Assembly: GCA_947561715.1 (NCBI GenBank)
Contig: OX387198.1
Span: forward strand, 14,446,001 to 14,510,000
Source: Ascidia mentula
Lineage: Eukaryota; Chordata; Ascidiacea; Phlebobranchia; Ascidiidae
DNA: 64,000 bases
Direction of reading: 5' to 3'
Shown here: positions 9,601 to 29,872 of the stretch, piece after piece
Position numbering within the stretch: the stretch's first letter is position 1
How the letters are laid out: each line of letters starts with the position of its first letter
Program-made: the position numbers and the translations under genes
The notes under the pieces: generated by a model
The model's database searches: none
Told to the model about the DNA's origin: nothing
What the model saw: the letters and a program-made list of their open reading frames with translations, nothing else

Positions 9601-11528
9601 AAAGCGTATAGTGACAGTTATTTTGTTTTTGAAGAATCAAAATAATTCCTAATAAGGTAGGATGTACGGCTTTGAGTATATTTCAATTTGTGGCAAAAAG
9701 TGTGCAAGTGTCTCTTTGTATGCTAAAGGCAGCCAACTATGACCTTGTTAAAATTCAATCAAAAAGTTTGCAAGGCAGTAATTAAGGATTTGCTATTGGA
9801 CCTATTCCACATTTGAAAATTGTTGTTTTTTTCATGTTGAAGGTTTTTAACACTGATACACTATGTTGGAGCAACCCAGTAAATCCAAACTCACTTTCAC
9901 CCGTGGGTAGAAGGAGTCATTCTGCGTGTAAGTTTTAAATATAGATTTTCTAACATAGTGTTGCTAATGTACCAATACACTAAAATATTGTCATTTGCAG
10001 TCATGCATGACGGATGTCTGCACATTTTCTGTGGTTACAACGCTGAAATAGAAAAGCATTTCAACTGTATGTGGAAATACAACCCAGGTGTATATTGATA
10101 AAGTTTTGTGTCATTTATTTTTCTCTTATGTAGATTTTGCCAACTGTTAATAGTATTAAACCATCGGTTCCCAACTTAAATTGTATGATAATCACTTCCA
10201 AAGTCTTGTACAGTTAATGTGAACCACCTTAAGGCACTAATAGGTGAAGTACTATTTCAAACCTTGTTGGTTTTGGTCTGTAAAACTATTTAATGTAGGT
10301 TAGTTTGTTTACACCGAATCTTTTTGTCACATGTTCCAGCGAACCATTTGTGTTTTATGTACCACCAGTGTGAAATGTTAACCACTGTATTATTCGTATA
10401 TTTCCATATATTTTGTTTCTAAAAATATTAAGTATTTATGAATTGTGATGTGTACACAGATACCTGCAGTTGGAGTCAAGTTAATGCTGTTGGCAAACCT
10501 CCCCTGGCACGGAGAAGACAATGCTGCTGTGTTCACGAAAACAGACTTTTTATGTTTGGAGGAACAAGGTTTTTAAATAAAATATAATCTGTTTTAACCA
10601 AACAACAGATTAAAAGTTCCAACTTTGTTTGGAAAAGTGTCAAATTGTGTAAACTTTTCTGGTCAATAAGCAAAGTACAATAAAGGGAAATGTTTTAGTC
10701 CAGTGCTGAATGATGAATATCCTCGTTTCACCGACTACCGGTTGGACTACGAAGAGCGGAATCTGCAAGACCACAGTGACACCCATGTTTTAGATTTTAG
10801 TGAGTTAATGTGTGCAGTGTCTTACTACAAACTAATTTCTTAGCGTTTTTGCCATCAAGCAAAAGTAAACAAGCCAAATTGGGAGTAAATAATAAAAACT
10901 GCCTGTCTGTTTTTTTGCAAAATCATTTATATATCCAATGTCTCTTTTGTCACAGGTCCAAGTTTGAAAACACTTTGTACTTTGTCATTGATTAAGTTCA
11001 ACATAAGCACCGAGAAGCTACCTCCAAAAATCAGGTAGAATCATTTAAACATGCTTGATACTTGTTTTTCATGCTGTAAACCCAGGGTGCACAACACAAA
11101 TGATGATGTGTGCCAAAATATTTTATTATTTTCCCTATATTTTTGGGGTAATTGAAAACACCCCTTTTAAGTGATTATAACCTGAAATCACTTAAACAAT
11201 CAAAACACTAATCTTGCACTGTATCAGATATGAAGCCAATATGTACTAACATATGTGTGATTTTCCAATTGGAGGTGTGTCAAATTTGGCCCTGCGCTGT
11301 GCACCCCTTCGTCAAACAATGTGTTACATCTCAAAAGAATAGTATATCTAAATTGCTTTTTATCTTAAAAGATATTAACAGTATATAAGCAATATCAAGC
11401 CAATAATATATTGACTGATATTAACTGTATCCAACAACTCAAATCAGTCTTGTTTTGTTTCTGCCAGATGGGAAATACATATGATGACATTGCCCAACAA
11501 AATTAGCAAGTCCATGTCTCACGGATAG
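6687..11528 (+). CDS. KLHDC3: Kelch-repeat protein KLHDC3 (12 exons)
   Basis: Exons: 6687-6843, 6914-6986, 7170-7270, 7335-7450, 8466-8537, 8851-8985, 9843-9927, 10001-10087, 10460-10568, 10699-10799, 10956-11034, 11468-11528. All junctions are GT-AG and the phases agree, giving 391 residues (human about 382). The N-terminus (LEGGPRRVNH), the FGGY/WGGR/FGGYE kelch signatures, RRSHSA, RRRQCCC and the C-terminal ISKSMSHG tail all follow the KLHDC3 pattern. The protein should fold as a six-bladed kelch beta-propeller. In mammals KLHDC3 is a substrate receptor of CUL2 ubiquitin ligases that reads C-terminal glycine degrons; that role is carried over by family, not shown here. It sits 195 bp after the BTB-ZF gene on the same strand. 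Intron 4 contains a hAT MITE. Confidence 0.95.
7653..8046. mobile_element. hAT-type MITE, 394 bp, in KLHDC3 intron 4
   Basis: The left end starts CAGTGGTTCTCAAACTGTGG and the right end is its imperfect inverted copy, ending AGTTTGAGAAACACTG. Both sides carry the same 8-bp sequence CCCTAGGT (7645-7652 and 8047-8054), the target duplication length of hAT elements. A second, longer inverted repeat lies inside (about 7768-7910). There is no transposase gene. Confidence 0.88.
7768..7910. repeat. Internal fold-back within the hAT MITE
   Basis: Two arms of about 55 nt, containing TGACGCAATAGTATCAACGT and its complement, face each other with a short loop. The intron transcript could fold into a long hairpin here. 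Confidence 0.75.
10162..10387. mobile_element. Probable degraded hAT-type MITE in KLHDC3 intron 8
   Basis: The left end resembles CA-CGGTTCCCAACTT and the right end, on the opposite strand, CAGTGGTTAACATTTC. Both are diverged versions of the hAT terminus. Flanking 8-mers TATTAAAC and TATTATTC match at 6 of 8 positions. Confidence 0.4.
11083..11303. mobile_element. Possible hAT-like MITE in KLHDC3 intron 11
   Basis: The left side begins CAGGGTGCACAACAC and the right side reads ...GCGCTGTGCACCCC, giving inverted ends of about 15 bp. No clean 8-bp target duplication was found, so the boundaries are uncertain. Confidence 0.33.
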
Positions 11529-13172
11529 TGTTTAAAAAAATATGCATTTCCACATTTGTATTGCAAGTCCTGTGTTTGGTGTTTTCCTAAACTTTCCATT
11601 TTTAAATTATGTTTAATCAGGATTTTTCCTAGCAGATTGGTAGTATGTGCAAATAGAGGTTATTACACTAGTAGATGTAGTGGTCTGCTTTTGTTAACAC
11701 ATTTAAATGATTTACCTTGACTGGAAATAATATGTTGAATGACAATTACAAGACATTCTGGATAAATAATTATGTAATTTGTCGGTTATAAGGTCATACT
11801 GTTCACACTGTGTTGTTGTAAACTCGATTTTTTACCATAAGGTTCTCATCTTTTTATTGCTCCCTTGCTACACTGATGTAAGAAAACGCGCTTAAACCTT
11901 TGTAAAAAGGCATTGTCACTAAACCATGTTTTTTTTCCTGCCGTTTTTTCTTGCTTTCTGCCTGGTGATTTTGTTCTTTTCACTGTGCTGTTCAGTGTTT
12001 GTTGTATGTTCATACAGATATTCAATCGTGTCTGTGTTTGCTCCTCAGTTTTTCAGGACTTTTTCATGTAGGAAACATAGACAACAAATTATCAATGGAT
12101 ATTTGAAATAGTTCGAATTTATGATGCCATAAACTTAACCTAGCCTCATTTTTGTTTTGAGACAAATGCAGAAATCTGATGATCGTAAATTGACAATTAA
12201 ACTTTTTACACCAATTCCCACAGGCATATGATAGTTCACATAGTTTTCACCAAGAAAACAATTTCTTTAGGTACCTTATTTTAGCCTACCCCTGCATTAT
12301 CGGAATGTTTGCAAGACGAAACACGTTTGACAAGTTAGCTTTCAGACCGTATTTAAATCAGTATTTTTCGGAAAGGCATCCAACAAGACTGGATGCCATA
12401 ATCCAACATTGGTCTCGGTTTCCACCAACCTAAAATAAAAATTGCTTTAAAATGTAAGCAGTTTTTCGGCACGATAGGCGAAGAATACAATAATCTGGAA
12501 CAGAGAAATAAATAGGTTGATACGCATGAATGCACATATTAAGTGGATACACTCTGCTTAGTTCAGCGAGTTCCTTTGTTAGAACAGCTCAATACTCCTT
12601 TGTATATACCTTTGTGGTGAGGTCACACCCTGGTCTTCTGAACCGACAATATCACGAGGTCGTGGTATCAGATTGGAGCAAAATGTATTAGAAACCCAGT
12701 GCGCAATAATTGCTGCGCTACGCAACGAAAAAACACCTTATAACCAAGTTATGGAAAAGCAATTCGTTTTAGCTTTAAAGTTTATCACAGTCGCATAACT
12801 TAAACATCGTGGCGTTTCTATTTTTTATCAATTTGCACAATGTACTCTACTGTTAAAGCAGGCTGTACCGCTCCGAAAAATATTCACAAGCTCACACTGC
12901 ATTTGCAATCCCATAATAGTTTGAATAACATGTAAAACCAAGTCAAGTAGTTAAAATCGCACTTCAAAAACATATACCTGTTTCCAAAATGCTTGATGGC
13001 AAAATTACTGGTAAGATTTCGTAAATCAAATGAAAATTAACAGTAAAAAATGAATGGCGATTGGATTACGAAGCGAAATCGCACAACCCGACCACAGGCC
13101 CAAAACTACAGGAGAGAAACACAGCGTGAGAAAAGGTGGTAAATGTTCATAATCAGTTGCTTGTTTGTCCGC
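11529..13172. other. Intergenic region between convergent KLHDC3 and SLC38 genes
   Basis: This stretch contains the 3' UTRs of both neighbours but no recognisable coding exon or RNA gene. I saw no canonical AATAAA soon after the KLHDC3 stop codon, so its 3' end could not be placed. Confidence 0.5.
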
Positions 13173-21361
<8,189 letters not shown>

Positions 21362-24300
21362 CTTGAAATGTGTCCGTTCCCCGAGATGTGAAAACTGAAT
21401 TGAAATGAATTCGGAATGACGATCACTAGCCCAGTGTCAAGCGTTGCAACCAGCAAAAGACGACAGCTTGCACAGCAATATCAGTCAATTCAGCAAACCC
21501 TCGTCGCCTTCTTTCCCCTATTGTACGAGCGGGCCTGCTCGTTGTTACGCAAGATATGTCAACTCTTAGCACACAGCAACCAGAGTTAAACAACAGGGGT
21601 GAATCACAAAGCGCCCTGCAGGTGGATTACGAAATACTTGTTTTCGCCTGTGCAAATTCACCAACAATGTAGAACAGTGATATTTTTTTGTTAAAGCTGT
21701 TGGACAGCTACACTACTTAAAAAAAACAATTCGTTTTGTTTTATGCACTATAGACTAATGTTGTTTGTTAGATGTACATTATGTAGCTACAGGCACAATA
21801 TATATATGACGGTCTAAAACATAAGCTTGATGTACTTCTTTCTGGAACTTTCCAACCGAACCAACACAACTTTTTTCGCGTATTTACCCGACCACCGTAA
21901 CTTCGTTCTGCTCTGCAGAGCTTCGAGGAAACTTCACGATTTCCGCGAACTTAAGGTTTTACTTCCACTATTTGTAGAGGAAGCTGTGGGTTGTTGTTGT
22001 TGTTTGCGTTTGTTTTGAAAAGGAAATGAGGCGAACTTGTATGAGACACACACTATAGTCTTCTGCTTATTGGGTTTATATTTACATGAGATTGCAAAAT
22101 CAGCAACTGATTTTTAACACAGCAGCTGAACTCATCGGATTCAAGCATGCAGAATGATCGAACGACAAACATAACCAAACGGTTTCAAACACAAACCGTA
22201 ACCCATAAAAACATCTATAGCCCAACTTTAAAGCACAAAGAAACATCTGTTGCAGTGCCAATCAATTTCGGTGTAATAAATTTATCTGTTTTTGCACCAA
22301 CGTGTGGTGAAACAAGAACATAAATTCCATGTTAAGTAGCTCGCGAAATCGCCAACCGCGTGTGACATTTTCACAAAAAGGCTTGGCTACCCCTGCGCCC
22401 AAATTACTACAAACAGCTTGGAGTAAATTGAACGACCAAAGCGCGAAGCTTCAAATAAAACAATCCTTGCATCTGAACATTGCTTGTGTAATTCCTCTTC
22501 TTAGATATCTTCACACCAAACCACGTTATTCCTATATCTATTGCTGCTGTTATATTGTCACCGTTAAATGTCAGCCTGCGGGGGTCTGGTTTACATCAAT
22601 AATTCAAGTTTACAATGGCCATAAGGTTTTAAATTATCAGATAAGTAGTAATTAGGAAAAGAAATGCACACGGTAAAAAAATATATATTTCACGTAAAAA
22701 TCATATGACAATATAGTTGTTGCCGTTTTCAGTATCTGCGTAACTATTGCTTTTTTAAACCTTCATGCCAATTGTTTGCAAGTAGCACAAGTGTGGACAT
22801 TTTGACAACGTCGCGAAGTCTGTGTTCGTTCTCGGGCGCGGTCGTTTCGCGTTCACTTGACCTATTTGTTTAAATCCTGCCGCGTGTTTTATGACATTGT
22901 GGTGCTTTCTGGTCCTTTCAGTGAGTTACAACAAAATGAATTAACGTCAAATTTTGGTAATTTACGGACGAGGCCGAGTGACGTAGATTCTGCACCAAGG
23001 GGATCCTATAGTTGACAAAAAGGAATAGTAAACAAATCTTTAAACACGAGTAACTCGGCTGTCTTAAGAGGTAGCGGTGTGAATTTTTTCACACATTTTT
23101 GTTAAAAGACTGAACTTTATAATTTTGGAATTGTTGGAAAGTTTAACCTATACCTTTGCACCAAACACTAATACAAACGTGCGATCAAACACTCAATTTC
23201 GTATAAATCTAATCAGAATCGAAATTAAATGCATATCCCCATGCATAACTGGATTGTTTTGATCGACATAAGGATGTTCACGTCACAAACCTATGCAACC
23301 GCTGATGTAAGCCTAACAAAAACATTGTGTGCAGGCGGTTGTTTGTGTTTTGATTGAGCGTTGTAGATATGTCGGCTCGACTGCAAATTGATTTGCAACA
23401 ATGCTTGTAATTGGAACTTACATCGAGTAAGTCGTGGTTGGCCGGTTTAATTTGATTTGTGAATTATTGGACCTCGTAAAATAGCTTGCAATGGCATCCC
23501 AAGTTCTAATGACAATGGAATTTCCATATGCCTATACAACATCTATAATCTTGAGCAATTATACGCTTCGCAGCTGCTTAAGTGACACTCATTTTGCTGA
23601 GACAACTGTATTTGTTATTATTTTTGCACTTTTTGCAAATACTTAAATTCTTGTGTTTATAAATGTTTTCACATAACGCACAAGTTGATTGATTTCTCCT
23701 TCCTTCACGATTAAATCGAGGACGTTCCAATTTACACTACTATGGTAGCTTGTATTGGGCCTCAGAATGCCTTCAGCTTTTCGCCGAGCAAACAAAGATC
23801 GCCTGTCAATTATCGGCTTGACGTGCGACTTGCCAAATAATAAAACAGTTTATTTAATATGTGGGCGAGTTACTTATTACAAAGCGAAAGCAAATATTTG
23901 AACTTAGCTCGCTCCGATACTAGGTAAATGTGGCTTGGCGTTATTACACATCTCTTTGTAAAGTTCCGCGTTTCGTAAGTTCAGCAAAAAGGCGACTTTG
24001 CACTCAACAAAAATATTTGCACATTGACTGTAATGTTGCAAAATGTTACATTTGCATATACATAACAATATACTTTTCATCGAATAAACTAAAAATCATT
24101 GAATTCAAGCCAGAAAGGTTTATTCATACCCGATGAAGAACATCCAGAAATGTACCAGGTTATATTTAGTTTCACTGGTATGGCAGCCATGCTGAATCAC
24201 AGCCACTTTTTATCGCGACAAGCTGGGGCAAGATAAGAAAAATCAAGTTTTGGGGTTTTAGCTCACGACGCTAGACACGCTGCTTTATCAAGCGGATACA

Positions 24301-25700
24301 TTGTGGTCAAGATACACTGGTGTACAAGCAGAAAATGCCAGGTTACATTTAAGTTGGTCCTTGGAAAATTCTTAAAAAATGGATTGCTCAGTCATGATTT
24401 TTCATTCTTAAAAAATTTTAGGATTTATTAAATTCTTATTAATTGAAAATATGAAATTAGTTTGCAATAATTCAGCATAATGACATTCTAAAGTAGAAAT
24501 GTATTAAAGTAATACTATGGCACAGAGCACGCATCGCCACGCTCGGTTTGCGCTAAGAACCCCCATGCGGATTAGATAAAAGTATGTTTTAACACTAAGT
24601 GACAGTAGAGAACTGGCAAGCACAAGTAACATTAGTGCTTCCTATGGAAAGTTCAATTATACACGAAAAGTTTAATATTCTATCTACACGGGAAAACGTT
24701 TTTCACAAGATGACTGTAATATCGATATTCGCAATAGGCTTGTCTTTATTTTTAAATCATTTCTTGGTTGTAGCTTTACCAACTGAGCCACACAAGACTT
24801 CACAAAAAGACGGAGTAAATATTATGGGTGAAGTGGGTATTAAGTGAATATTTGAATTAGTTTCATTGCTGCATATGTGCAGAACTTATCATGGTCATTC
24901 ACATTAGCCTTGTTTGGAATCTCTGCCATGTAGCCAAGAAACCATTTTTGATTGCTTTCTCAGTTCCACTATAAAGTCAAACGTGGCCAATACTAACCTA
25001 ACAGAACAATCATCCTCTCCCCTTAACGACGTCGTTGATGCTATTAATGCTTGATCTCCTGATTTTAGCTTCACTAACTCAATTTATTGATTCTGCTATT
25101 TGACTTCATATGCGTGGCGCTTTATAGAACGTAAAAATTCAGTCAGTGATCGCACGGACGATATTTTAAGCGTGATTAAATGGGAAATGTTAGGAAAGCA
25201 TTAAAGGTTACAGTTAATATTTTTGACTGTTTTAAAGCGCTCATTTCTTTTGAGCTTGTGTGTTCCAAAACTCATGTTTACCTCATGATATCGTTTGTGG
25301 CCAAACACCCTCTGTGTTTATGACGTAACAATGGCTCTGTTGTAACGCGCGTCGTTTGTCTCTTTGTTTCCCAAGCAACAAAATTTAATCAAGCGCAACG
25401 TGACGTCATGTCATTGTGAGTTTCTCATTCGAATGACCTTTGGTGGGTGACGTTTGGTGTTACCTAGCGACAGAAAAAAATGGAGTCAAAACTTCCGCAA
25501 ATTTAAAGCTATATTGTTGCTTGGCAACCGTGATACTGATTAACATTAAACGCTATTAATTGCCTAACAATCTATTTACCTAATAAATTATAGCTATAAC
25601 ATAATATTTTTATAATTAATAAATTTGTGTGTTAAATTGCGATTTACGGTTGAAACATTCCTGTAATGCACGGACGCTTTTCCCAGCTCGAACAACTCAA
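21362..25700. other. Intergenic region upstream of SLC38
   Basis: It must contain the SLC38 promoter and 5' UTR near its left end. Open frames are short and none resembles a known family. A weak signal-peptide-like frame near 24711 is discussed as a finding. A TGACGTCA site occurs at 25401. Confidence 0.45.
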
Positions 25701-25759
25701 GTAAATTACTTCAGTATAAAGTCCCAAGTCGTTTGAAGCCCAATTACAACTGCTTGGTA

Positions 25760-25893
25760 TAAAATCCCAGACCTTTTTAAATTGATTGTGTCCTCTATAT
25801 CAACCAATTGTCGTTTATTCTGTCGCGTATTATCAAGAGTAGTCGAAAAAACCGTGGCCATAATAAAAATTCTTTCGAAAAGTTTGAGAACCA
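25760..25893 (-). mobile_element. hAT element remnant (one end)
   Basis: On the minus strand the sequence opens CAGTGGTTCTCAAACTTTTC at 25893, the same terminus type as the intact MITE at 7653-8046. The opposite end was not found, so only a fragment is claimed and its inner limit is approximate. Confidence 0.45.
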
Positions 25894-26129
25894 CTGGTAT
25901 AAAAAAATTAACCCTTCTTCGTTTTTTGTGGTATCTTTTGTGAAATAACTCAGGTGGATTTACCCGATCAATGTTTTGCGTTACCCTCTTTGTCGGAAGT
26001 ATTCAAATACAACAAAGTTCAGTCTCAAAATAAATATAAAAAATAGTCTAAAACATTACCAGTCGTATAATCTTGCAACGATAGAGCCGCATGCTTATCC
26101 AAGGCTATTATGTGACAGTTAGAAATTGG

Positions 26130-26720
26130 GTTGGTCGACGATGATGGGTTAGATGTATACATTCCACTATTTGCACAATACAATCGATTGCGACACATCG
26201 GATGCTGGCTTATCTGCTGGAAACCCCTCCCACTCAGTGCCCCGTGGCCACTTAAAGCGATTAGGAGGGTCGCGCGGCCGACGCCATGGACCGACATTCC
26301 ACAAATGATTGGCCCGGGACGTGTCAGACGACCAAAGCCCCCCACCCACGCCCCTGAGCAACAGCAATTTACTAGATTTGGAACGTCCCCATAACCGTTC
26401 GGAACGTTACAGGCTTCACTAGATAAGCCTTCGCTGACTGATTGGCTTGCGTTAGTTCAACGAACACCCCGCAGTGCTTCGCCGCGCGCTGCCCAGAGCG
26501 AAAGCTGGCGATCGGTTACGGGGGGTTGCGCGCCGCTGACAGATGTTACGATAATAGCGGGAGAGGAAAGCGGCCCCGCGCAGTTGTGAACCGCTCAAGA
26601 GTTCTGTTCCCACGGTCTTCGAGTCGACCACGCGTTCCACAGCCACTCCCGCACCAATACGAGGTCATTTAAGCGAAGTTTTAAGGGCACACGCGCGCGG
26701 CCCGCCCGCCTAATATGTGT
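26130..26720. promoter_or_regulatory. GC- and CpG-rich block
   Basis: Base composition rises sharply above the AT-rich surroundings, with many CpG dinucleotides (e.g. CGCGCGCGGCCCGCCC near 26692) and a TTCCCACG site near 26607. Overlapping open frames here are an expected by-product of the composition. It may be a promoter or conserved regulatory block, possibly for the candidate gene at 27292. Confidence 0.4.
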
Positions 26721-27291
26721 TGGTTGTACATACACGAGTCTAGCGCATGTCTCTCTGAGTCTCTCTCTCGCTTCCTCCTTTTCCTTGCACTCATCCTTGT
26801 GGCTCTACTTCACGTCGGCCCTTTGTTCGTCGACTCGTGACTCCGGACTTTTTGATACACCCTCAAAACCGACCCTCTTTCCCATTTACCGAAGTAAGGT
26901 CGAATGTGCTTTTCCTTCAGATAAAAAATTGCACTTGGGTTTATGGCCTAAATTTCCACAGTTTACGCGACTGGTCAAATTCACCAATAACTTACCCAAT
27001 ACCTTTAAGTTGGTCTAAAAGTAGCAACAAACGTTCTTTGGCCGTTTACGATTCACTTGCTAATAAACAGCAAATAAAGTTTAAAAGTTAACAGAGAAAA
27101 ATCCTTGCATACTTTGGCATGCCATTATGGTATCGCCACTGTCTGTCTGTAATGCCTTGGATGAAATGCAACAATTTTAAATGGAAGAGTTTGTTTATTA
27201 CATTATTACCAGATTATTTTCTGTTTAATTATGTTTATTAAGCTTTGTGCAATGAGTAACTAGGTTAATCGGTGATAAAGTTAGATATCAA

Positions 27292-27901
27292 ATGCAGCTT
27301 AGCGTTCTATTAAAGCTTACAATTACTTTGTTTGTTACATCAATAGCACAATATGAAGTAACCAGCAATACACCCTATTTTGATCTGAACACCTTGTCCC
27401 AAGACAGGCCGCTGACATCAGTACTTAACACACGTGTTCCAATTCAAATCGTTATTTTTCCTCTGCCAGTGTTAAATTTCGTCCAAGGGAAGCCACGATT
27501 TCGAAATTACGACCTCCCAAGGGTAAATTTATGCGTCACCAAAGCATAGACACCGAGGTAGCATTGATGGATTTAGAGCGATTAGTCTGATTTTTTCTCT
27601 GTTTTAGAGGCGATTTGAACTCTTCAGGGTATTCTTGACATCGCCTTTAAGCGACAATGGACAATTACAGGCGGCGTTTCGAAATGCCGCCAATTCTCTT
27701 GTGGCAGGAGTTGGGCTTTACGATTTCTACCCTTTTAAGATACTTTCCATTGGCTGTTTATTTTTGGCGTTTATCTGCTATTCCCACAGGAATTTCCTGT
27801 CCTTTGACCGTACAAGCGGACCACAAGTCACAGTCGTACTTACCGCATCAAAGACAAGAAAACCAACCATTTCGTTTAGAAATAGGGCGAAAAACCTGTA
27901 G
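27292..27901 (+). CDS. Candidate two-exon secreted or membrane protein of unknown family
   Basis: Exon 27292-27522 opens with a typical signal peptide (MQLSVLLKLTITLFVTSIAQ, probable cleavage after SIA) and ends at a GTAAAT donor. A strong acceptor (TCTGTTTTAG) ends at 27607. From 27608 the frame stays open in matching phase for 97 codons to a stop at 27901. The product is about 174 residues with few cysteines. A second hydrophobic stretch (ILSIGCLFLAFICY) near residue 130 could be a membrane segment. An AATAAA lies about 100 bp after the stop, and a GC-rich block lies upstream. I recognise no family, and there is no clear dibasic-processed peptide pattern. It could be a chance combination, but signal peptide, matching splice phase and poly(A) signal together make it worth keeping. 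Confidence 0.4.
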
Positions 27902-28001
27902 TTACCTTTGTTAAAGTGAAAACTAAAACAAAAGTATTCGTCTTGTCAATTTTTACTGCGCACAATATAAATTCCAAACGATGTTTTCATGAAACAACAT
28001 C

Positions 28002-28007
28002 AATAAA
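28002..28007 (+). promoter_or_regulatory. AATAAA poly(A) signal after the candidate gene
   Basis: A canonical AATAAA followed by a GT-rich stretch, 101 bp after the 27901 stop codon. Confidence 0.4.
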
Positions 28008-29714
28008 GTGTTTTGTCTCTCCAGACTCGGCAATGTGTGCATACGCCATAAGCCCATACATACTAAATTCATTCAGTTCTCTGTAGTTTACAAATTTACA
28101 GCAAACGTCATGGAAAATACTGTATCTCCAGTTCCACTATAGCTAACCCAAAAAACGTATAATTTGAAAATACCCCGTAGGAAAATTAAACAACGCTCGT
28201 CATTGTGGCGTCATAGGAGAATCCTCGGGACGTGCCTTTCGTCAAGGTTCACTGAATAGTAAACATGTTTGTTTTGAAAATTGCAAACCCGAAATGTCAT
28301 GTTTATGTTTGGGGTTATTCTGCGTTTTAGCCAAACCCTGGTAGTTTTTCGGGGTCTTTAGGGTTAAGCGTGTGGTAAGGGATGGGCTTTCATGATAACG
28401 TTCTTTTTTCAAACTTTCTTAAACGAAAAACCCTGGGTGTTACGTTGTAACTCAAAAGATTATTAAAATTTTTTGTGTAAAACTGAATGAGTTGCATTAT
28501 GTACTGCTGGTAATAAAATCTCAGTGTAAAAAGTACAATAAAACATTGGGTTCCGATATATATCCGTGAGACCTTGACGTCACCTCCTAAGTTTGGCTGA
28601 AAATCTGTTTCGAAGGTTTTTCCATTTTCTGACTCGAGCTACAATAAAACCCTTTCTTCGCGGTGAATAAACCAAACAATCCAGTGACTCACACTCTGTT
28701 TGTGTATGTTGGTTCCATTCGCCTGAGTTGGCTGATTGACTTGGGGTCAACACACCTCGCTGAACCAAAACAAAGTCAAGTTTGCATCCTGTCAAGCCGT
28801 GAGATAATTGTTTATGTTATCTCATGTTTCCAAGTGATTCTCCCCCTTCTGAAGCAAACCAATTAAAGTGGGCGAACTGTTGTCTAATTCCGGAGTGTTT
28901 ATTACGCCTGTTTGTTGTTGACGAATCGGGGTAATAACCATTTACTGTAATTTGTTTGTTTTAAATAAAAAACACTGAAACTTTTTAACAGAGTTTGTTT
29001 GTACTTCGAGAGTACAAGTACTGTTATCTGTTTGTTTGCAGGAACAACCATGAGCGTAACACAAAAAAGATACGGATCCGAATCTGTATCTTTTCAGCCA
29101 ATATTCAGCCAAATCATAATTCCTGCAGCCAATATTCGGCCGAGTTCGACTATTTGATGACGTCATCAATTTTCGTATTAGTGGACAAGCGTACTGTTAT
29201 TTGCTGTTGAGATGTATATAATTGAATTCAAATGTCGTTAATCGTTCCATAAATTCGCTAGTGTTTGTTCAGTGTAACGCCATTTTTGTACAAAAATAAA
29301 ATAAAATACGACAATAAGCACCGTCGTTATCGAGCTTAACGCATGAATGTAGTCCTACTGTTCGGTTCTGCAAATCTTCGATTCCAAACAATAACGTTTA
29401 TTACCACATACTATGCAGAATGACGTCACAATAGCGAAAAGTTCATTCAAGTGCAAAGCTGAAGCAATATTGCAATCAACAACAAGCTGCCACCCATCGC
29501 TTTTTAACAGCGGTCGTCCTCAAGCTCTCGGCAAGCAGTCAGTCTCTCAATTCACCAGGGGAATTCTTGTTGGCAATTTGTGTATCTTACGGATTTAAAG
29601 AAAGCCCGCAGGTTTTAGTCTAACATTTTGGAGTCATGAAACCCATTTTAAAACTTATACGTGGAAAATTACGATAAAAACTCGAGATAAACGACCGGTA
29701 AATTAGACACGCAA

Positions 29715-29872
29715 CAGTGGTTCTCAGTCTCACCAATATTTTGGACAGATGCTTATTTCTTTTTATTGTCAATGGGAATGCAAGAAATATATGTAAGTTT
29801 GATTTTAGTGGGGATTTGGATATTATTGTAAACAAAAGTGGGGTCTTGAACACAAACATTTGACAACCACCG
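29715..29872. mobile_element. Probable hAT-type MITE, 158 bp
   Basis: The left end is CAGTGGTTCTCAGTCTCAC; the right end, on the other strand, reads CGGTGGTTGTCAAATGT. The internal sequence is non-coding. No matching 8-bp flanks were found, so the ends may be decayed. Confidence 0.45.

Noticed and set aside
26025..26672. Several overlapping open frames in the GC-rich block, and the idea of bacterial contamination
   Set aside because: GC-rich DNA has few stop codons by composition; no frame resembles a protein family and both flanks join smoothly to host-like sequence.
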